NCBI GenBank assembly: GCA_017405595.1
Contig: JAFRAC010000015.1
Coordinates: forward strand, 62,001-126,000
Length of the DNA stretch: 64,000 nucleotides
DNA from: Thermoguttaceae bacterium
GTDB taxonomy: Bacteria; Planctomycetota; Planctomycetia; Pirellulales; Thermoguttaceae
Reading direction: 5' to 3'
Of this stretch, positions 18,103 through 26,830 are shown one piece after another. Within the stretch, counting starts at the first letter, position 1, and every line of letters starts with the position of its first letter. The notes under the pieces were generated by a model. The model had not been told where the DNA came from. It made no database searches and saw only the letters and a program-made list of their open reading frames with translations. Both the position numbers and the translations under genes were made by a program.

Positions 18103-21100
18103 ATGAATATTCGCAAACTTTGCGTCGAAAACCTCGAAGAACGCACCCTTCTGGCCGTAATGGCAGGGGGGATCGAACAGGCTGCTGAACTTGTTGCGCC
18201 GACCGAAGCGACAACCTGGGTTGTCAATACTCTGGACGATCCGGCAGAATGGGATACGGCTGACGAAGTGCTGTCGTTGCGGGAAGCGATCGGTCACGCA
18301 CAGACAGGCGACACGATCCGTTTCGATCCCTCGCTGGCGGCCGGAGTGATCGCGCTGGGCGGCTCGCCGCTTGAAGTGACCGCGGGGATCACGATCGACG
18401 CCTCGGAGGTCGGAGGGATCACGATCAACGGGAGAGGGAAAAGCAGCGTCTTTCACATCGTCGGCGGAACCGAGGCGAATCCCGCCGAGCTGATCGGCCT
18501 GACGATTACGAGGGGAACCGGCGACGATTACGGCGGCGGGATATACAACGCCGGAACGCTTCTGATCGCCGATTCGACCGTTTTCGGAAACGACGCGAAT
18601 TACGGCGGGGGGATCTATTCCTCCGGGAGCCTGACCGTGACGAACTCGGCGGTTTACGGGAACGACGCCTACCTCTCGGGCGGGGGAATTTACGCCGTCG
18701 GGAGCCTGACCGTGACGCGTTCGACGATTTCCGGGAATTCCGCCAACGAGTCGGGCGGGGGGATCAGCGCCGTCTCGGGGACGGCGGCGGTTACGGACAC
18801 CGCGGTTTCGGAGAACGTCGGCTTTTATGCCGGAGGCGGGATTTACGTCGAGTCCGCCGCGCTGACCGCGACGGGCGCGACCGTTGCGGGGAACGCCGCG
18901 GAGATCGGCGGGGGGATCTACGTCGATTCCGGAGAGCTTTCGCTCACCAATACGATCGCCGCCCTTAACGACGCCGCGAGCGAAACCGACGTTCACGGCT
19001 CCTATACCGGGAGCCATAACCTTGTCGGCGTCGATCCCGGGTTCGCCGCTCCGCCGGTTTTCGAGGAGGGGACGCTTGTGAATTTCGGCGAGCTTGACCT
19101 TTCGCCGTCCCCCGGAGGGAGCGCCGCGATCGACGCCGGACTGAACGACGCCGTCCGAACGGAAGCCGACGCCGCCGGGAATCCGCGTATCTTCGCCGCG
19201 TGGAAAGAGACGCCCACCGTCGATATCGGCGCCTACGAGTTCCAGAAAGTCTACGAAACGCCTTCGACCGTCGTGACCACGCCGCTCGATCTGTTCGACC
19301 TGACCGACGGGCTGATTTCGATCCGGGAAGCAATTTTCTACGCCGGTGCGGGGGGGACGGTCACGTTCGCCCCTTCGCTGGCGGAGTGCACGATCACGCT
19401 TGCCGGCACGCAGCTTGAAATTGCGAATGCGATCGCCGTCGACGCGTCTTCGGCCGGCGGCGTTACGATCGACGCCGACGGCCGAAGCCGTGTCTTTTGC
19501 ATTTCGGGCGGAAGCGCCGACGCGCCGGTGATTCTGACCGGCCTGACGATGACCGGCGGGTACGATACCGACGGCGGCGGAATCTATTTCACCGGCGCGC
19601 TGGTGCTGACCGACTGCGCCGTGACGGGGAACACCGCGGCCGAAAAGGGGGGCGGGATATACAACTCTTTCGGCAGCCTGACCCTTGCCGACTCGGTCGT
19701 CGAGTTCAACGACGCGCGTCTTGCCGACGATATCTACGACACCGCCCTCTATCCCGATCTGGATATCGATATTGCCGCGCTCAGCAGCAAGCCGGACTCC
19801 CTTTATACGCTTTATCTCGATTTCGACGGACACGTCACGTCGGGCACGTCCTGGAACAACAGATACGGAGGCGCCGATATCGTCACCCCGCGGTTTTCCA
19901 CGGACAAGAATAGGGAGAAGACGTCGTTTTCCGCGGCCGATGAGGCCGCGATTTACGAAATATGGCTTCGCGTCTCCGAAGATTTCATGCCGTTCGACCT
20001 TAACGTGACCACCGTCGAGCCGCCTCCGGAATCGTTCACCGACGGACGCGCGCAGCGCGTGGTGATCGGCGGGGCGAACAGCGACTGGTATGGAACTTCC
20101 GGCGTGGTGGGGATTTCCTACCGCAGCTCGTTTACCCAGAAGGCGGACGTTCCCAACTTCGTCTTTTCGGAAACGCTCGGAAACGATCCGAACGGGATCG
20201 GGGTCGTGGTTTCCCACGAGGCGGGACACACGCTCGGCCTGGGGCATAAAGGGAGGGGGAAGAGAGAGTATTACTCCGGAATGAAGGGCTGGGGACCGAT
20301 CATGGGGAATCCGATCAACCGGAAACTGACCCAGTGGTCGAAGGGGGAATACAAGGACGCGACGAATACTGACGACGAGCTTGAGATTCTCACCTCCAAA
20401 AACGGGTTCGGGTACCGCGACGACGATTACGGCGATTCTTTCGACGAGGCGGCGGTCCTTTCGATCGTCGGCGGAAAGGGGAAAATCAGCGGGATCGTCG
20501 AACGGAACACCGACGTCGACTGTTTCATTTTCGAGTCGGACGGCTCGGCGCTCGAATTCTTCGTCGGGGGGATTCCGCAGGTCACCAACCTCGACGTGCT
20601 GGTGAATATCTATTCCGAGGACCGGCAGCTTGTACGGACGTATAACGACACCGAGCGGCTCGACGCGGAATTCGTTTTCGAGGAGGCCGCCGGAACCTAT
20701 TATCTCACGGTCGAAGGGACCGGACGAAAAATCTCCCAGGGGATCTATTCCGATTACGGGAGTCTGGGCGCCTATACCGTTCAGGTGGGAACGCCGGACG
20801 GTTTGGTCGTCACGACCCTCGACGACTCCTTCGGCGACGACGGTTATCTCTCCCTGCGCGAGGCGCTTGCCCTCGCCGAACACCGAACCGCCATCACGTT
20901 CGACCCCTCACTGGCCGGCGGAACGTTCCGCCGTGAGGACGTGTATATTTCGGTCGGCCGAAGCGCGGTCGTCGACGCCTCGTCGATCGGCGGTCTGACG
21001 ATCGAAGGGGACGGACGGAGCCGGATTTTCAACGTTTCCGGCGGAACCGCGGACAGCCCCATGACGATGATCGGCCTGACAATTACCGGCGGAAATTTCG

Positions 21101-22152
21101 GGTACGGCGGCGGGATATACAATTCCGGCTGTCTGAAACTGGTGAACTGCATCGTGACGGGGAACACCGGGACCTCGTATGGGGGCGGGATTTACAACGC
21201 CGGCACTCTCGCCCTCGTCAATTCGACCGTTTCCGGAAACGCCTCGGTCAACGGCGGCGGGATTAGCCAAAATTCCAGTCCGGTGACGACGATGATCAAC
21301 TCGATCGTCGCGCTGAACGACGCCGCTTCCAACACCGATTTCGACGGTACCTGGAGCGGGAACAACAATATCGTCGGCGACGATCCCGGATTTACCGTCG
21401 CGCCGGTCTTTGAAGACGGGGTACTTGTGAACGCCGGCGAACTCGATTTTTCGCTCGCCGCCGGGAGCGCGGCGATCGACGCGGGCGCAAGCGACGCCGT
21501 CGAGACGGAAGTCGATATCGCGGGGAATCCGCGTATTGTGGGCGGCATCGTCGACTTGGGCGCGTATGAATATCAGGGGACAGAACCTAAACAGCTCACC
21601 GCGCCAATGATCATAACCGGTAACAGCGGTATTTACGTCTCCTACGGTGCGAACCGGCATCAAATTCAATGGAACATAATCGAAAACGCTTCAAGTTACG
21701 AACTGCAGTTTTCTGCGGATGGAAACAGTTGGACAACAGTTTCCGTTACGGAAACTGTTGCTGTCATCACGGGACTTACATATGGGCGGGACGTCCAATA
21801 CCGCGTGCGCGCTTTGGGCGACGGACTTTCCTATACCGATTCCGACTGGAGTGCCGTCAAGACGTTCAATGTCTGTCCGATGGATATCGACGGCGACGAA
21901 TTCATCGGTCCCGGCGATAACGCTGTTCTTTCCGCCGCATGGTTCTTAACCGAAGAAGACGCCGGCTGGGAAGAATGGTGTGATATTGACGGTGACGGAT
22001 TTATAGGTCCGGGTGATTATTCCTACCTTTCCTCAAACTGGTTCTTGGAAGCCGGAGACACCGATCTCGTCTATCCCGCGCCCAAAGCCGCCGACACCGC
22101 CTTCGCCGAATTCGTCTCAGCGGATCTGGACGTGGACCTTGACATGTTCTGA
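18103..22152 (+). CDS. giant mosaic surface protein: beta-helix, embedded zinc metallopeptidase, PPC, FN3 and dockerin
   Basis: A 1349-residue exported protein. ATG 18103 has GAGGGGG upstream. It opens with LEERTLLA (residues 9-16), the planctomycete N-terminal export motif. Two right-handed beta-helix regions with repeated GGGIYN-type turns flank a metallopeptidase-like domain (about 565-770) whose metal site is H705, E706, H709 and H715 (HExxHxxGxxH), followed by a WGPIMG Met-turn. A PPC-like domain (about 775-890), a second beta-helix, a fibronectin III domain (about 1163-1256) and two dockerin-type calcium loops (DIDGDEFIGPGD, DIDGDGFIGPGD; about 1257-1320) follow. Likely a secreted or cell-surface adhesin/protease; the substrate is unknown. 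The C-terminal third is less GC-rich. Confidence 0.85.
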   Translation: MNIRKLCVENLEERTLLAVMAGGIEQAAELVAPTEATTWVVNTLDDPAEWDTADEVLSLREAIGHAQTGDTIRFDPSLAAGVIALGGSPLEVTAGITIDASEVGGITINGRGKSSVFHIVGGTEANPAELIGLTITRGTGDDYGGGIYNAGTLLIADSTVFGNDANYGGGIYSSGSLTVTNSAVYGNDAYLSGGGIYAVGSLTVTRSTISGNSANESGGGISAVSGTAAVTDTAVSENVGFYAGGGIYVESAALTATGATVAGNAAEIGGGIYVDSGELSLTNTIAALNDAASETDVHGSYTGSHNLVGVDPGFAAPPVFEEGTLVNFGELDLSPSPGGSAAIDAGLNDAVRTEADAAGNPRIFAAWKETPTVDIGAYEFQKVYETPSTVVTTPLDLFDLTDGLISIREAIFYAGAGGTVTFAPSLAECTITLAGTQLEIANAIAVDASSAGGVTIDADGRSRVFCISGGSADAPVILTGLTMTGGYDTDGGGIYFTGALVLTDCAVTGNTAAEKGGGIYNSFGSLTLADSVVEFNDARLADDIYDTALYPDLDIDIAALSSKPDSLYTLYLDFDGHVTSGTSWNNRYGGADIVTPRFSTDKNREKTSFSAADEAAIYEIWLRVSEDFMPFDLNVTTVEPPPESFTDGRAQRVVIGGANSDWYGTSGVVGISYRSSFTQKADVPNFVFSETLGNDPNGIGVVVSHEAGHTLGLGHKGRGKREYYSGMKGWGPIMGNPINRKLTQWSKGEYKDATNTDDELEILTSKNGFGYRDDDYGDSFDEAAVLSIVGGKGKISGIVERNTDVDCFIFESDGSALEFFVGGIPQVTNLDVLVNIYSEDRQLVRTYNDTERLDAEFVFEEAAGTYYLTVEGTGRKISQGIYSDYGSLGAYTVQVGTPDGLVVTTLDDSFGDDGYLSLREALALAEHRTAITFDPSLAGGTFRREDVYISVGRSAVVDASSIGGLTIEGDGRSRIFNVSGGTADSPMTMIGLTITGGNFGYGGGIYNSGCLKLVNCIVTGNTGTSYGGGIYNAGTLALVNSTVSGNASVNGGGISQNSSPVTTMINSIVALNDAASNTDFDGTWSGNNNIVGDDPGFTVAPVFEDGVLVNAGELDFSLAAGSAAIDAGASDAVETEVDIAGNPRIVGGIVDLGAYEYQGTEPKQLTAPMIITGNSGIYVSYGANRHQIQWNIIENASSYELQFSADGNSWTTVSVTETVAVITGLTYGRDVQYRVRALGDGLSYTDSDWSAVKTFNVCPMDIDGDEFIGPGDNAVLSAAWFLTEEDAGWEEWCDIDGDGFIGPGDYSYLSSNWFLEAGDTDLVYPAPKAADTAFAEFVSADLDVDLDMF

Positions 22153-22161
22153 GGATAAGGT

Positions 22162-22398
22162 TTACCGAAAAGGGAGTGGGCAAGAATAACGAAACGGTTC
22201 TTCAATCCTATCCGTTCCCACAACGGCCGCTACCAGCATGCCGCCTTTCAGAACGAAGTTGTTGCGATATTTGGAGAGGGCGATACGTTCCCAAAACCGT
22301 TCCATGATGAAGTTGCGGATGAGCGTCAGCGCTTTTGTGCTGTCACCGCCCGAAAGGTTTCGGATTTTCGCCTTTAGCTGAGTCGATGTTCTGATCAC
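22162..22398 (-). pseudogene. truncated AbiEii nucleotidyltransferase toxin
   Basis: The first 65 or so residues match the N-terminus of AbiEii, the nucleotidyltransferase toxin of type IV toxin-antitoxin systems, up to LKGGMLVAAVVGTDR. Homology then stops, the catalytic aspartates that should follow are missing, and a short unrelated tail ends at 22162. Full AbiEii proteins are about 250-340 residues. It overlaps the antitoxin stop by four bases (ATGA), the normal abiE arrangement. The break near 22208 abuts the end of the surface-protein gene, so a deletion or rearrangement removed the rest. Confidence 0.82.
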
Positions 22399-22988
22399 AG
22401 CATGACCTCCGTATATGTCCGCACGACAGATTCGATTCGGAACTTCTTCGCGTATGCCATGAGATGATTCAGGTTCTTGCGGTCGCTCGCCATATATTCC
22501 TTCATTGCGTACTGAAAGACCTGCACGTCCAGCGATTCTTTGTAGCGAAGAATATCGCAGATTGTCCGTTCCATATCGTAGGCGTGGACCATGTTGCCGA
22601 AACTCGTCTGAACGTCCATCACACCCAGGAGAGCGAGATCCGGCTTGACCTGATAAACACGGATCCCCTTTTTGCGGAGATGCGAGGCGTTATATCCGGC
22701 TTTTACGGTAACAGACGTGAATTTCGGCTCGCGTTCCATAAGACCGTGAAGAAACAGAGCCGTCTCATGCGAGAAAACAACCTGGCTGTTTGAGAGGGAG
22801 AGCAGATACAGCTCGTCCGGCCACGCCTTTTCGGCGAGATAGACGCCATGCGCCACCCGCCCCATATTCCGGACTCTGACGAATTGCGCGAGGGTCGGTT
22901 TCGAGATCCCGTTTTCAACGACCTGGGAAGTGCAAAGGTATCCGTTGCCGGTCTCAACAAGCTTATCCAACACATCAAATCGGGTCAT
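22395..22988 (-). CDS. AbiEi-type antitoxin / transcriptional regulator
   Basis: AbiEi is the antitoxin and autorepressor of the AbiE phage-defence toxin-antitoxin system. The 197-residue protein has an N-terminal winged-helix domain (about 1-50, with NGISKPTLAQFVR) and the C-terminal AbiEi domain, with GVYLAE near 48-53, SHETALFLHGL near 74-84 and the MERTICDILR stretch. It appears complete. Its own gene is followed by only a remnant of the toxin gene. A palindrome overlapping its promoter (23007-23033) is a plausible operator for self-repression. Confidence 0.88.
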   Translation of the reverse strand: MTRFDVLDKLVETGNGYLCTSQVVENGISKPTLAQFVRVRNMGRVAHGVYLAEKAWPDELYLLSLSNSQVVFSHETALFLHGLMEREPKFTSVTVKAGYNASHLRKKGIRVYQVKPDLALLGVMDVQTSFGNMVHAYDMERTICDILRYKESLDVQVFQYAMKEYMASDRKNLNHLMAYAKKFRIESVVRTYTEVML

Positions 22989-23006
22989 TACGTCACCTTA
23001 CTTTCA

Positions 23007-23043
23007 CGCTCTTGATTGTATCAGACAAGAGCGCAGAAGTAAA
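23007..23043 (-). promoter_or_regulatory. abiE promoter with palindromic operator
   Basis: Minus strand: TTTACT (23038-23043), 17 bases, TACAAT (23015-23020). A perfect 8-base inverted repeat, CGCTCTTG (23007-23014) and CAAGAGCG (23026-23033), embraces the -10 box. AbiEi proteins are known to bind inverted repeats in their own promoter. Confidence 0.7.
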
Positions 23044-23099
23044 GTCCATCACAAAAAGAATTTTCAGGCCGCTTGCCGCGCAACCTTTTCCGCCTCACC

Positions 23100-23243
23100 C
23101 TACAGAACGTAGAGTTCGTAAACCAGTTTCAGCGGGGTGCAGTTGTCCCCGTGGATGGCGATCCGTTTCACGATGGCGCGGTCCGGGCGGGGGAGAACCG
23201 ACAGGAGCGCGCTGACAGCTTCGCTTTCCTCTTCGCGTTCCAT
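23100..23243 (-). CDS. possible 47-residue protein
   Basis: A short frame from ATG 23243 to TAG at 23100, on the same strand as and 29 bases downstream of the NUDIX gene. It encodes an acidic start (MEREEESEAV), LPRPDRAIVKRIAIHGDNC and ends LVYELYVL. Third codon positions are mostly G or C like the neighbours. It could be a real small protein or the worn tail of a lost gene. I do not recognise it. Confidence 0.35.
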   Translation of the reverse strand: MEREEESEAVSALLSVLPRPDRAIVKRIAIHGDNCTPLKLVYELYVL

Positions 23244-23272
23244 CTCACGGCCGGGCGTTCCCTTCGGCTTTT

Positions 23273-23725
23273 CTAGCCGATTTCCCCTGCGATCATCTTC
23301 TTCAAAAAGGGGGCGTTGCTGTCCAGTTTATCGGGCGCGGCAAGAAGGCCGGCCAGGGTGATCCAGAGGATCTCTTCGACCTCGGCGGGGTCGAACCGGA
23401 GCGACTCGGGCGGGGAGGCCAGTTCGGCGCGGAACCAGTCCAGACGGACCTGCCAGGGGGTCACATTCTGCCAGACGCGGCGCAGATTTCTGACGGTGCC
23501 GCCGACCTCTTCGAAAAATTCCCGCCGCGCGGCCTGTTCGGGGGATTCGCCCGGTTCGATCCCCCCTCCGGGAAAGCAGAGCCGGCGCGGCGCGATCACC
23601 TTCGCGGACCGGCGGATGACAAGAAAACGCGGATCGGCGGCCTTCCGCCGCTCGTCGCCGGGATGAGCAACAACGACAACAGCGCCCCGCCGCCGAACCG
23701 GCCCGGCCGGCCCGGAACTATCCAT
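23273..23725 (-). CDS. NUDIX hydrolase
   Basis: NUDIX enzymes cleave nucleoside diphosphates linked to another group. ATG 23725 gives 150 residues with the Nudix box at 53-75: GGGIEPGE, then REFFEEVGG, fitting GX5EX7REUXEEXGU. The start overlaps the last 8 bases of the oxidoreductase gene, so it is the last or next to last gene of the skp-lpxC operon. An upstream in-frame extension is not needed. The substrate cannot be predicted from sequence; housecleaning of nucleotides is a default guess. Confidence 0.87.
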   Translation of the reverse strand: MDSSGPAGPVRRRGAVVVVAHPGDERRKAADPRFLVIRRSAKVIAPRRLCFPGGGIEPGESPEQAARREFFEEVGGTVRNLRRVWQNVTPWQVRLDWFRAELASPPESLRFDPAEVEEILWITLAGLLAAPDKLDSNAPFLKKMIAGEIG

Positions 23726-24740
23726 GACAGGCGCTCTTGCCGCAGGCGGCAATAATCTGTTCGGCAAGCTGGACCGCCTCGGCGCCGAAATCGTGCGCGG
23801 CGGTGTCGCCGGCCAAAATCGACGCGGCAAAGAGGTCTTCTTCCTCCTGCAGCGGGTCGATCGGGCTCTCTTCAAAGATTTCCGACGGGTAGTGGCTCCG
23901 CATAAAACCGGGAATCAGAGGGAGAATCTCGCCGTAAACGACTTTGTCGGGGGAATAGATTCCCGCGAGGATTTCCGGGTCGGTCGAAACGACTTCCCCC
24001 CGGCGCTGCGAAAAGTCCAGAAAGATGCGCGTGCCCCGGCTGTAGATGTTCATTTCGCGGCGCGATTCGCGTTCGGCCCGGGAGGCGAAAAAGCGGGCGG
24101 TCGAACCGTTTTCAAAAATGATCTGGGCGGCGCAGGCGTCTTCGTGGCCGCCGAATTCCTGAAACGAAACGGCGCTGATCGAGCTGACGGGGGACCGGCA
24201 GACCGAAAGGACCAGTTCCAGGTCGTGAATCATGATGTCGAGCACCGCGCCGACATCAACACACCGGAACGAATAGGGGCTGACGCGCGCCGCGTCGAAG
24301 ATGACCGGCGCCGACATCTTCTCGAGGGTCGGCAGAATGCCGCGCCACGCGGGATTGAAGCGTTCGGTATGGCCGGTATGGAGCACAAGCCGGTTCTTTT
24401 CGGCTTCCGATTTCAGCGCGGCGGCTTCGGCGGCCGTCGCGGTCAGCGGCTTTTCGAGAAGAACGTGTTTGCCGCGGCTCAGAAAGAAGAGCCCGAGCCG
24501 CGCATGCTCGACCGTCGGGGCGGCGATCGTCACGGCATCGGCGGCGGGGATGATTTCGTCGAGCGAACCGAAAACCGGAACCTTGTATTTATCGGCGATC
24601 CGTTTGGCGTTTTCGAAACAGGGATCGTAAACGCCCGCCAGTTCCGACGACGCGCACGCGGCAATCTTATCGGCGTGGAACCCGCCGAGCCTTCCCGCTC
24701 CGACGAGCGCCAGCCGTATCTTTTTTCCCGTCTCTGCCAT
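23718..24740 (-). CDS. Gfo/Idh/MocA-family NAD(P)-dependent oxidoreductase
   Basis: The protein has the N-terminal Rossmann fold (VGAGRLGGFHADK after a short lead) and the family motif EKPLTAT, with a C-terminal alpha/beta domain and HDLELVLSV. The chosen start is ATG 24740 (MAETGKK, 340 residues); ATG 24758 is also possible. These enzymes oxidise or reduce sugars and their nucleotides. It lies directly after lpxC, so a role in lipid A sugar chemistry, like GnnA (UDP-GlcNAc 3-dehydrogenase), is a reasonable inference; no GnnB-type aminotransferase is visible in this window. Confidence 0.85.
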   Translation of the reverse strand: MAETGKKIRLALVGAGRLGGFHADKIAACASSELAGVYDPCFENAKRIADKYKVPVFGSLDEIIPAADAVTIAAPTVEHARLGLFFLSRGKHVLLEKPLTATAAEAAALKSEAEKNRLVLHTGHTERFNPAWRGILPTLEKMSAPVIFDAARVSPYSFRCVDVGAVLDIMIHDLELVLSVCRSPVSSISAVSFQEFGGHEDACAAQIIFENGSTARFFASRAERESRREMNIYSRGTRIFLDFSQRRGEVVSTDPEILAGIYSPDKVVYGEILPLIPGFMRSHYPSEIFEESPIDPLQEEEDLFAASILAGDTAAHDFGAEAVQLAEQIIAACGKSACHG

Positions 24741-24776
24741 ACACGAGGACCCCGCCATTCCCTGAACCCGCAAAAC

Positions 24777-25691
24777 TTAGGCCGGCCCGGTTTTCCCGAG
24801 AATCGCCTTCAGAAGCTCTGCGTTCTGAACATGCCCGGTACAGTGAGCGCGGAACCGTGCGAGAATGAGCGCGCCGCCCATGGAAAAATCGCCCATCATG
24901 TCGAGGGCCTTGTGCCGCGAACACTCATCGGAAAAGCGGAGCGTGTTTTCGACCGGCCCGTCGGCGTCGAAGACCACCACGTCTTTCGGAGTCACACGGG
25001 TGCAGAGCCCCAGTTCGAGAAGCTTGCGCGCTTCGGCGATGGTCAGAAACGTGCGGGCCGGAGCGACTTCCTTTTCGAAAAGAGGTACCGCCGCGGCCGG
25101 ATCGGCGGGAAAGAGAATCTCGAACGACTCTTTCCGGAGCGCCGAAGAGGGGCTCTCAAAGTTTGTGTAATCGAGTTCGTAACGGTACGAGACTTCCCCC
25201 TTTTCGGAAGGGAGCGCTTCGATCCAGCCCCAGTCCCACTCGAGCCGGACCGGCTCGCGCAGAACGCGGATCCTTTTCGGTTCGTTCTGCCCGACGGCGC
25301 CGGCTTCGCGGATCGCCTCGGCAAAGACCCGGGCGGAACCGTCGATTCCGGGCATCTCTTCGCCGTCGATCCGGACAAGGCAGTTGTCGATCCGCATCCC
25401 CGAAAGGGCCGCCAGGACATGTTCGACCATATCGAATCTCTGCGGTCCCGCTTTGAGCGAGGACTGATGCGGCTTCTCGGCGCGGTACTCTAAAAGAGCG
25501 GGCACAGGATCCTGATCGAGCCCGGTACGCAAAAACCGGATTCCGAAATTTTCGGGCGCGGGAAGAAATTCAAGCAGAACATCTTTCCCGGTCCAAAATC
25601 CGAATCCGGCAACAGCGGCCCGCCGGGCAAGAGTGCGCTGCGGGCCGTAAAGCTCTTTGGTATTAAAGGAAGGACGAAGGATTTCTGGCAT
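24777..25691 (-). CDS. lpxC: UDP-3-O-acyl-N-acetylglucosamine deacetylase LpxC
   Basis: LpxC performs the committed step of lipid A synthesis, removing the acetyl group from UDP-3-O-acyl-GlcNAc with a zinc ion. The 304-residue protein has the zinc ligands His91 (MVEHVLAAL), His260 and Asp264 (HKALDMMGD) and the catalytic His287 near the C-terminus (TGHVQN). It follows skp after 6 bases and precedes the oxidoreductase, so all are on one transcript. Its presence supports an outer membrane with lipid A. Confidence 0.95.
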   Translation of the reverse strand: MPEILRPSFNTKELYGPQRTLARRAAVAGFGFWTGKDVLLEFLPAPENFGIRFLRTGLDQDPVPALLEYRAEKPHQSSLKAGPQRFDMVEHVLAALSGMRIDNCLVRIDGEEMPGIDGSARVFAEAIREAGAVGQNEPKRIRVLREPVRLEWDWGWIEALPSEKGEVSYRYELDYTNFESPSSALRKESFEILFPADPAAAVPLFEKEVAPARTFLTIAEARKLLELGLCTRVTPKDVVVFDADGPVENTLRFSDECSRHKALDMMGDFSMGGALILARFRAHCTGHVQNAELLKAILGKTGPA

Positions 25692-25697
25692 TGGATG

Positions 25698-26471
25698 CTA
25701 GTTCAGGCGGCCGCTGCTCTCGCGGCTTGCCGCGCGCTGCTGAGTTCCGGCGGCGGAACGCTGCGGCGCCGGGGTCTGGGCCGCGCCCGCGGCCTGAGCC
25801 GCAAGGCCGTTCAGCGAGTCGGTTCCCCCTTTCGGCGTGCCGGCGATCTGCGCCAGCGCGGCGCGGACATCTTCGGTGATGTCGCACTCGGGACGGTTCC
25901 AAACCAGCGAACCGTTCGCGTCGGCTTCCCTGACCGCGGCCAGTTCTTCGGAAATGCCGGTGCGGTCAACCGAAACTTTCGCGTGAACGATATAGGCGCG
26001 CTTTTCGCGGGCAACCTTTTCAACAGCTTTCTGAATGTCGGAACAAACCCGGTACTGCAGGGAAACCAGGCGGTTCTGCATTTCCGCCTGCTTGTCCTGC
26101 ATCTGGGCTTCGAGTTCGCGCATACCCTCTTTGATCGGCTTGACAGCTTCTTCGAACTGCGGAGTACCGATATTGTATTCGCGGGTAACCTTTTCCATCT
26201 CTTTCTGATAGTTCTGCTGGGCCTTCTGGGCTTCCAGGCGTTCCTTTTCGACCTGTGCCTGGAGCATCGGAACTTCGTCGGCCGTTACCGGATGCGACTT
26301 GATCAGGCTCGGCAGATCGACAACCGCAACGATGATCGCCGGGGCTTTCGCCGGTGCCTGGGCAGGCGCAGCAGGCTGCGCCTGCGCGGGCGCCGCCGGC
26401 TGCGCCTGCTGCGCAAATGCGGCGGCCGACATGGCCAAAACGAGGGACAAACCAAGATAAAACTGTTTCAC
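25698..26471 (-). CDS. OmpH/Skp-like periplasmic chaperone
   Basis: Skp escorts unfolded outer-membrane proteins through the periplasm to BamA. The start is GTG at 26471, chosen because AAGGAG lies 7 bases upstream and the product then begins with a clean signal peptide (VKQFYLGLSLVLAMSAAAFA). Alanine/proline/glutamine repeats (QPAAPAQA) follow. Residues about 50-170 hold the long Lys/Glu/Gln-rich coiled coil typical of OmpH/Skp, and the tail is low in complexity. At 257 residues it is longer than E. coli Skp. It is the first gene of the envelope operon. Confidence 0.85.
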   Translation of the reverse strand: MKQFYLGLSLVLAMSAAAFAQQAQPAAPAQAQPAAPAQAPAKAPAIIVAVVDLPSLIKSHPVTADEVPMLQAQVEKERLEAQKAQQNYQKEMEKVTREYNIGTPQFEEAVKPIKEGMRELEAQMQDKQAEMQNRLVSLQYRVCSDIQKAVEKVAREKRAYIVHAKVSVDRTGISEELAAVREADANGSLVWNRPECDITEDVRAALAQIAGTPKGGTDSLNGLAAQAAGAAQTPAPQRSAAGTQQRAASRESSGRLN

Positions 26472-26756
26472 TTTCGCGCTCCTTAAATCCTTGAAGGGCA
26501 TTTTGTGCTGGCCGGTACCAAAGAACCGGAACTTCACTCGATTTCGGTCAAACAGCGGACTCCTTCCGCTACAGGGGAATCATTCTGACGGATTTCAGCG
26601 AAAAAGTAAAGAGCAATTTTGGCGGCGTCTTCCCCTTCCCGGCCCCGCCGGAGAGGCTCTCTTTCGAATGCCGCCCCCGCCGCGAAGGGGATTTTCGGCC
26701 TCCGAACCGCTGCGGGGATTCCGGTTTCAGCCCCCGATTCGGCCCCAAACGTGGCA

Positions 26757-26784
26757 TATTTAGTTGTTAAAGGGGTATTTTCAA
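26757..26784 (-). promoter_or_regulatory. probable promoter of skp-lpxC operon
   Basis: Minus strand TTGAAA (26779-26784), 16 bases, TAAATA (26757-26762). Leader of about 280 bases to the GTG start. Confidence 0.4.
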
Positions 26785-26802
26785 CAAAATAGCGGATTTT
26801 TC

Positions 26803-26830
26803 TTGCCATAACCGTTTTAATCCGTATAGT
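26803..26830 (+). promoter_or_regulatory. promoter of the amidotransferase-homologue gene
   Basis: TTGCCA (26803-26808), 16 bases, TATAGT (26825-26830). The start codon is about 345 bases downstream. Confidence 0.5.

Noticed and set aside
18052..20883. 943-codon open frame antisense to the surface-protein gene
   Set aside because: Same artefact; the plus strand has promoter, SD and recognisable domains, the minus frame has none.
26534..26809. 91-codon minus-strand frame in the skp upstream region
   Set aside because: Overlaps both divergent promoters, no good SD and no recognisable protein.
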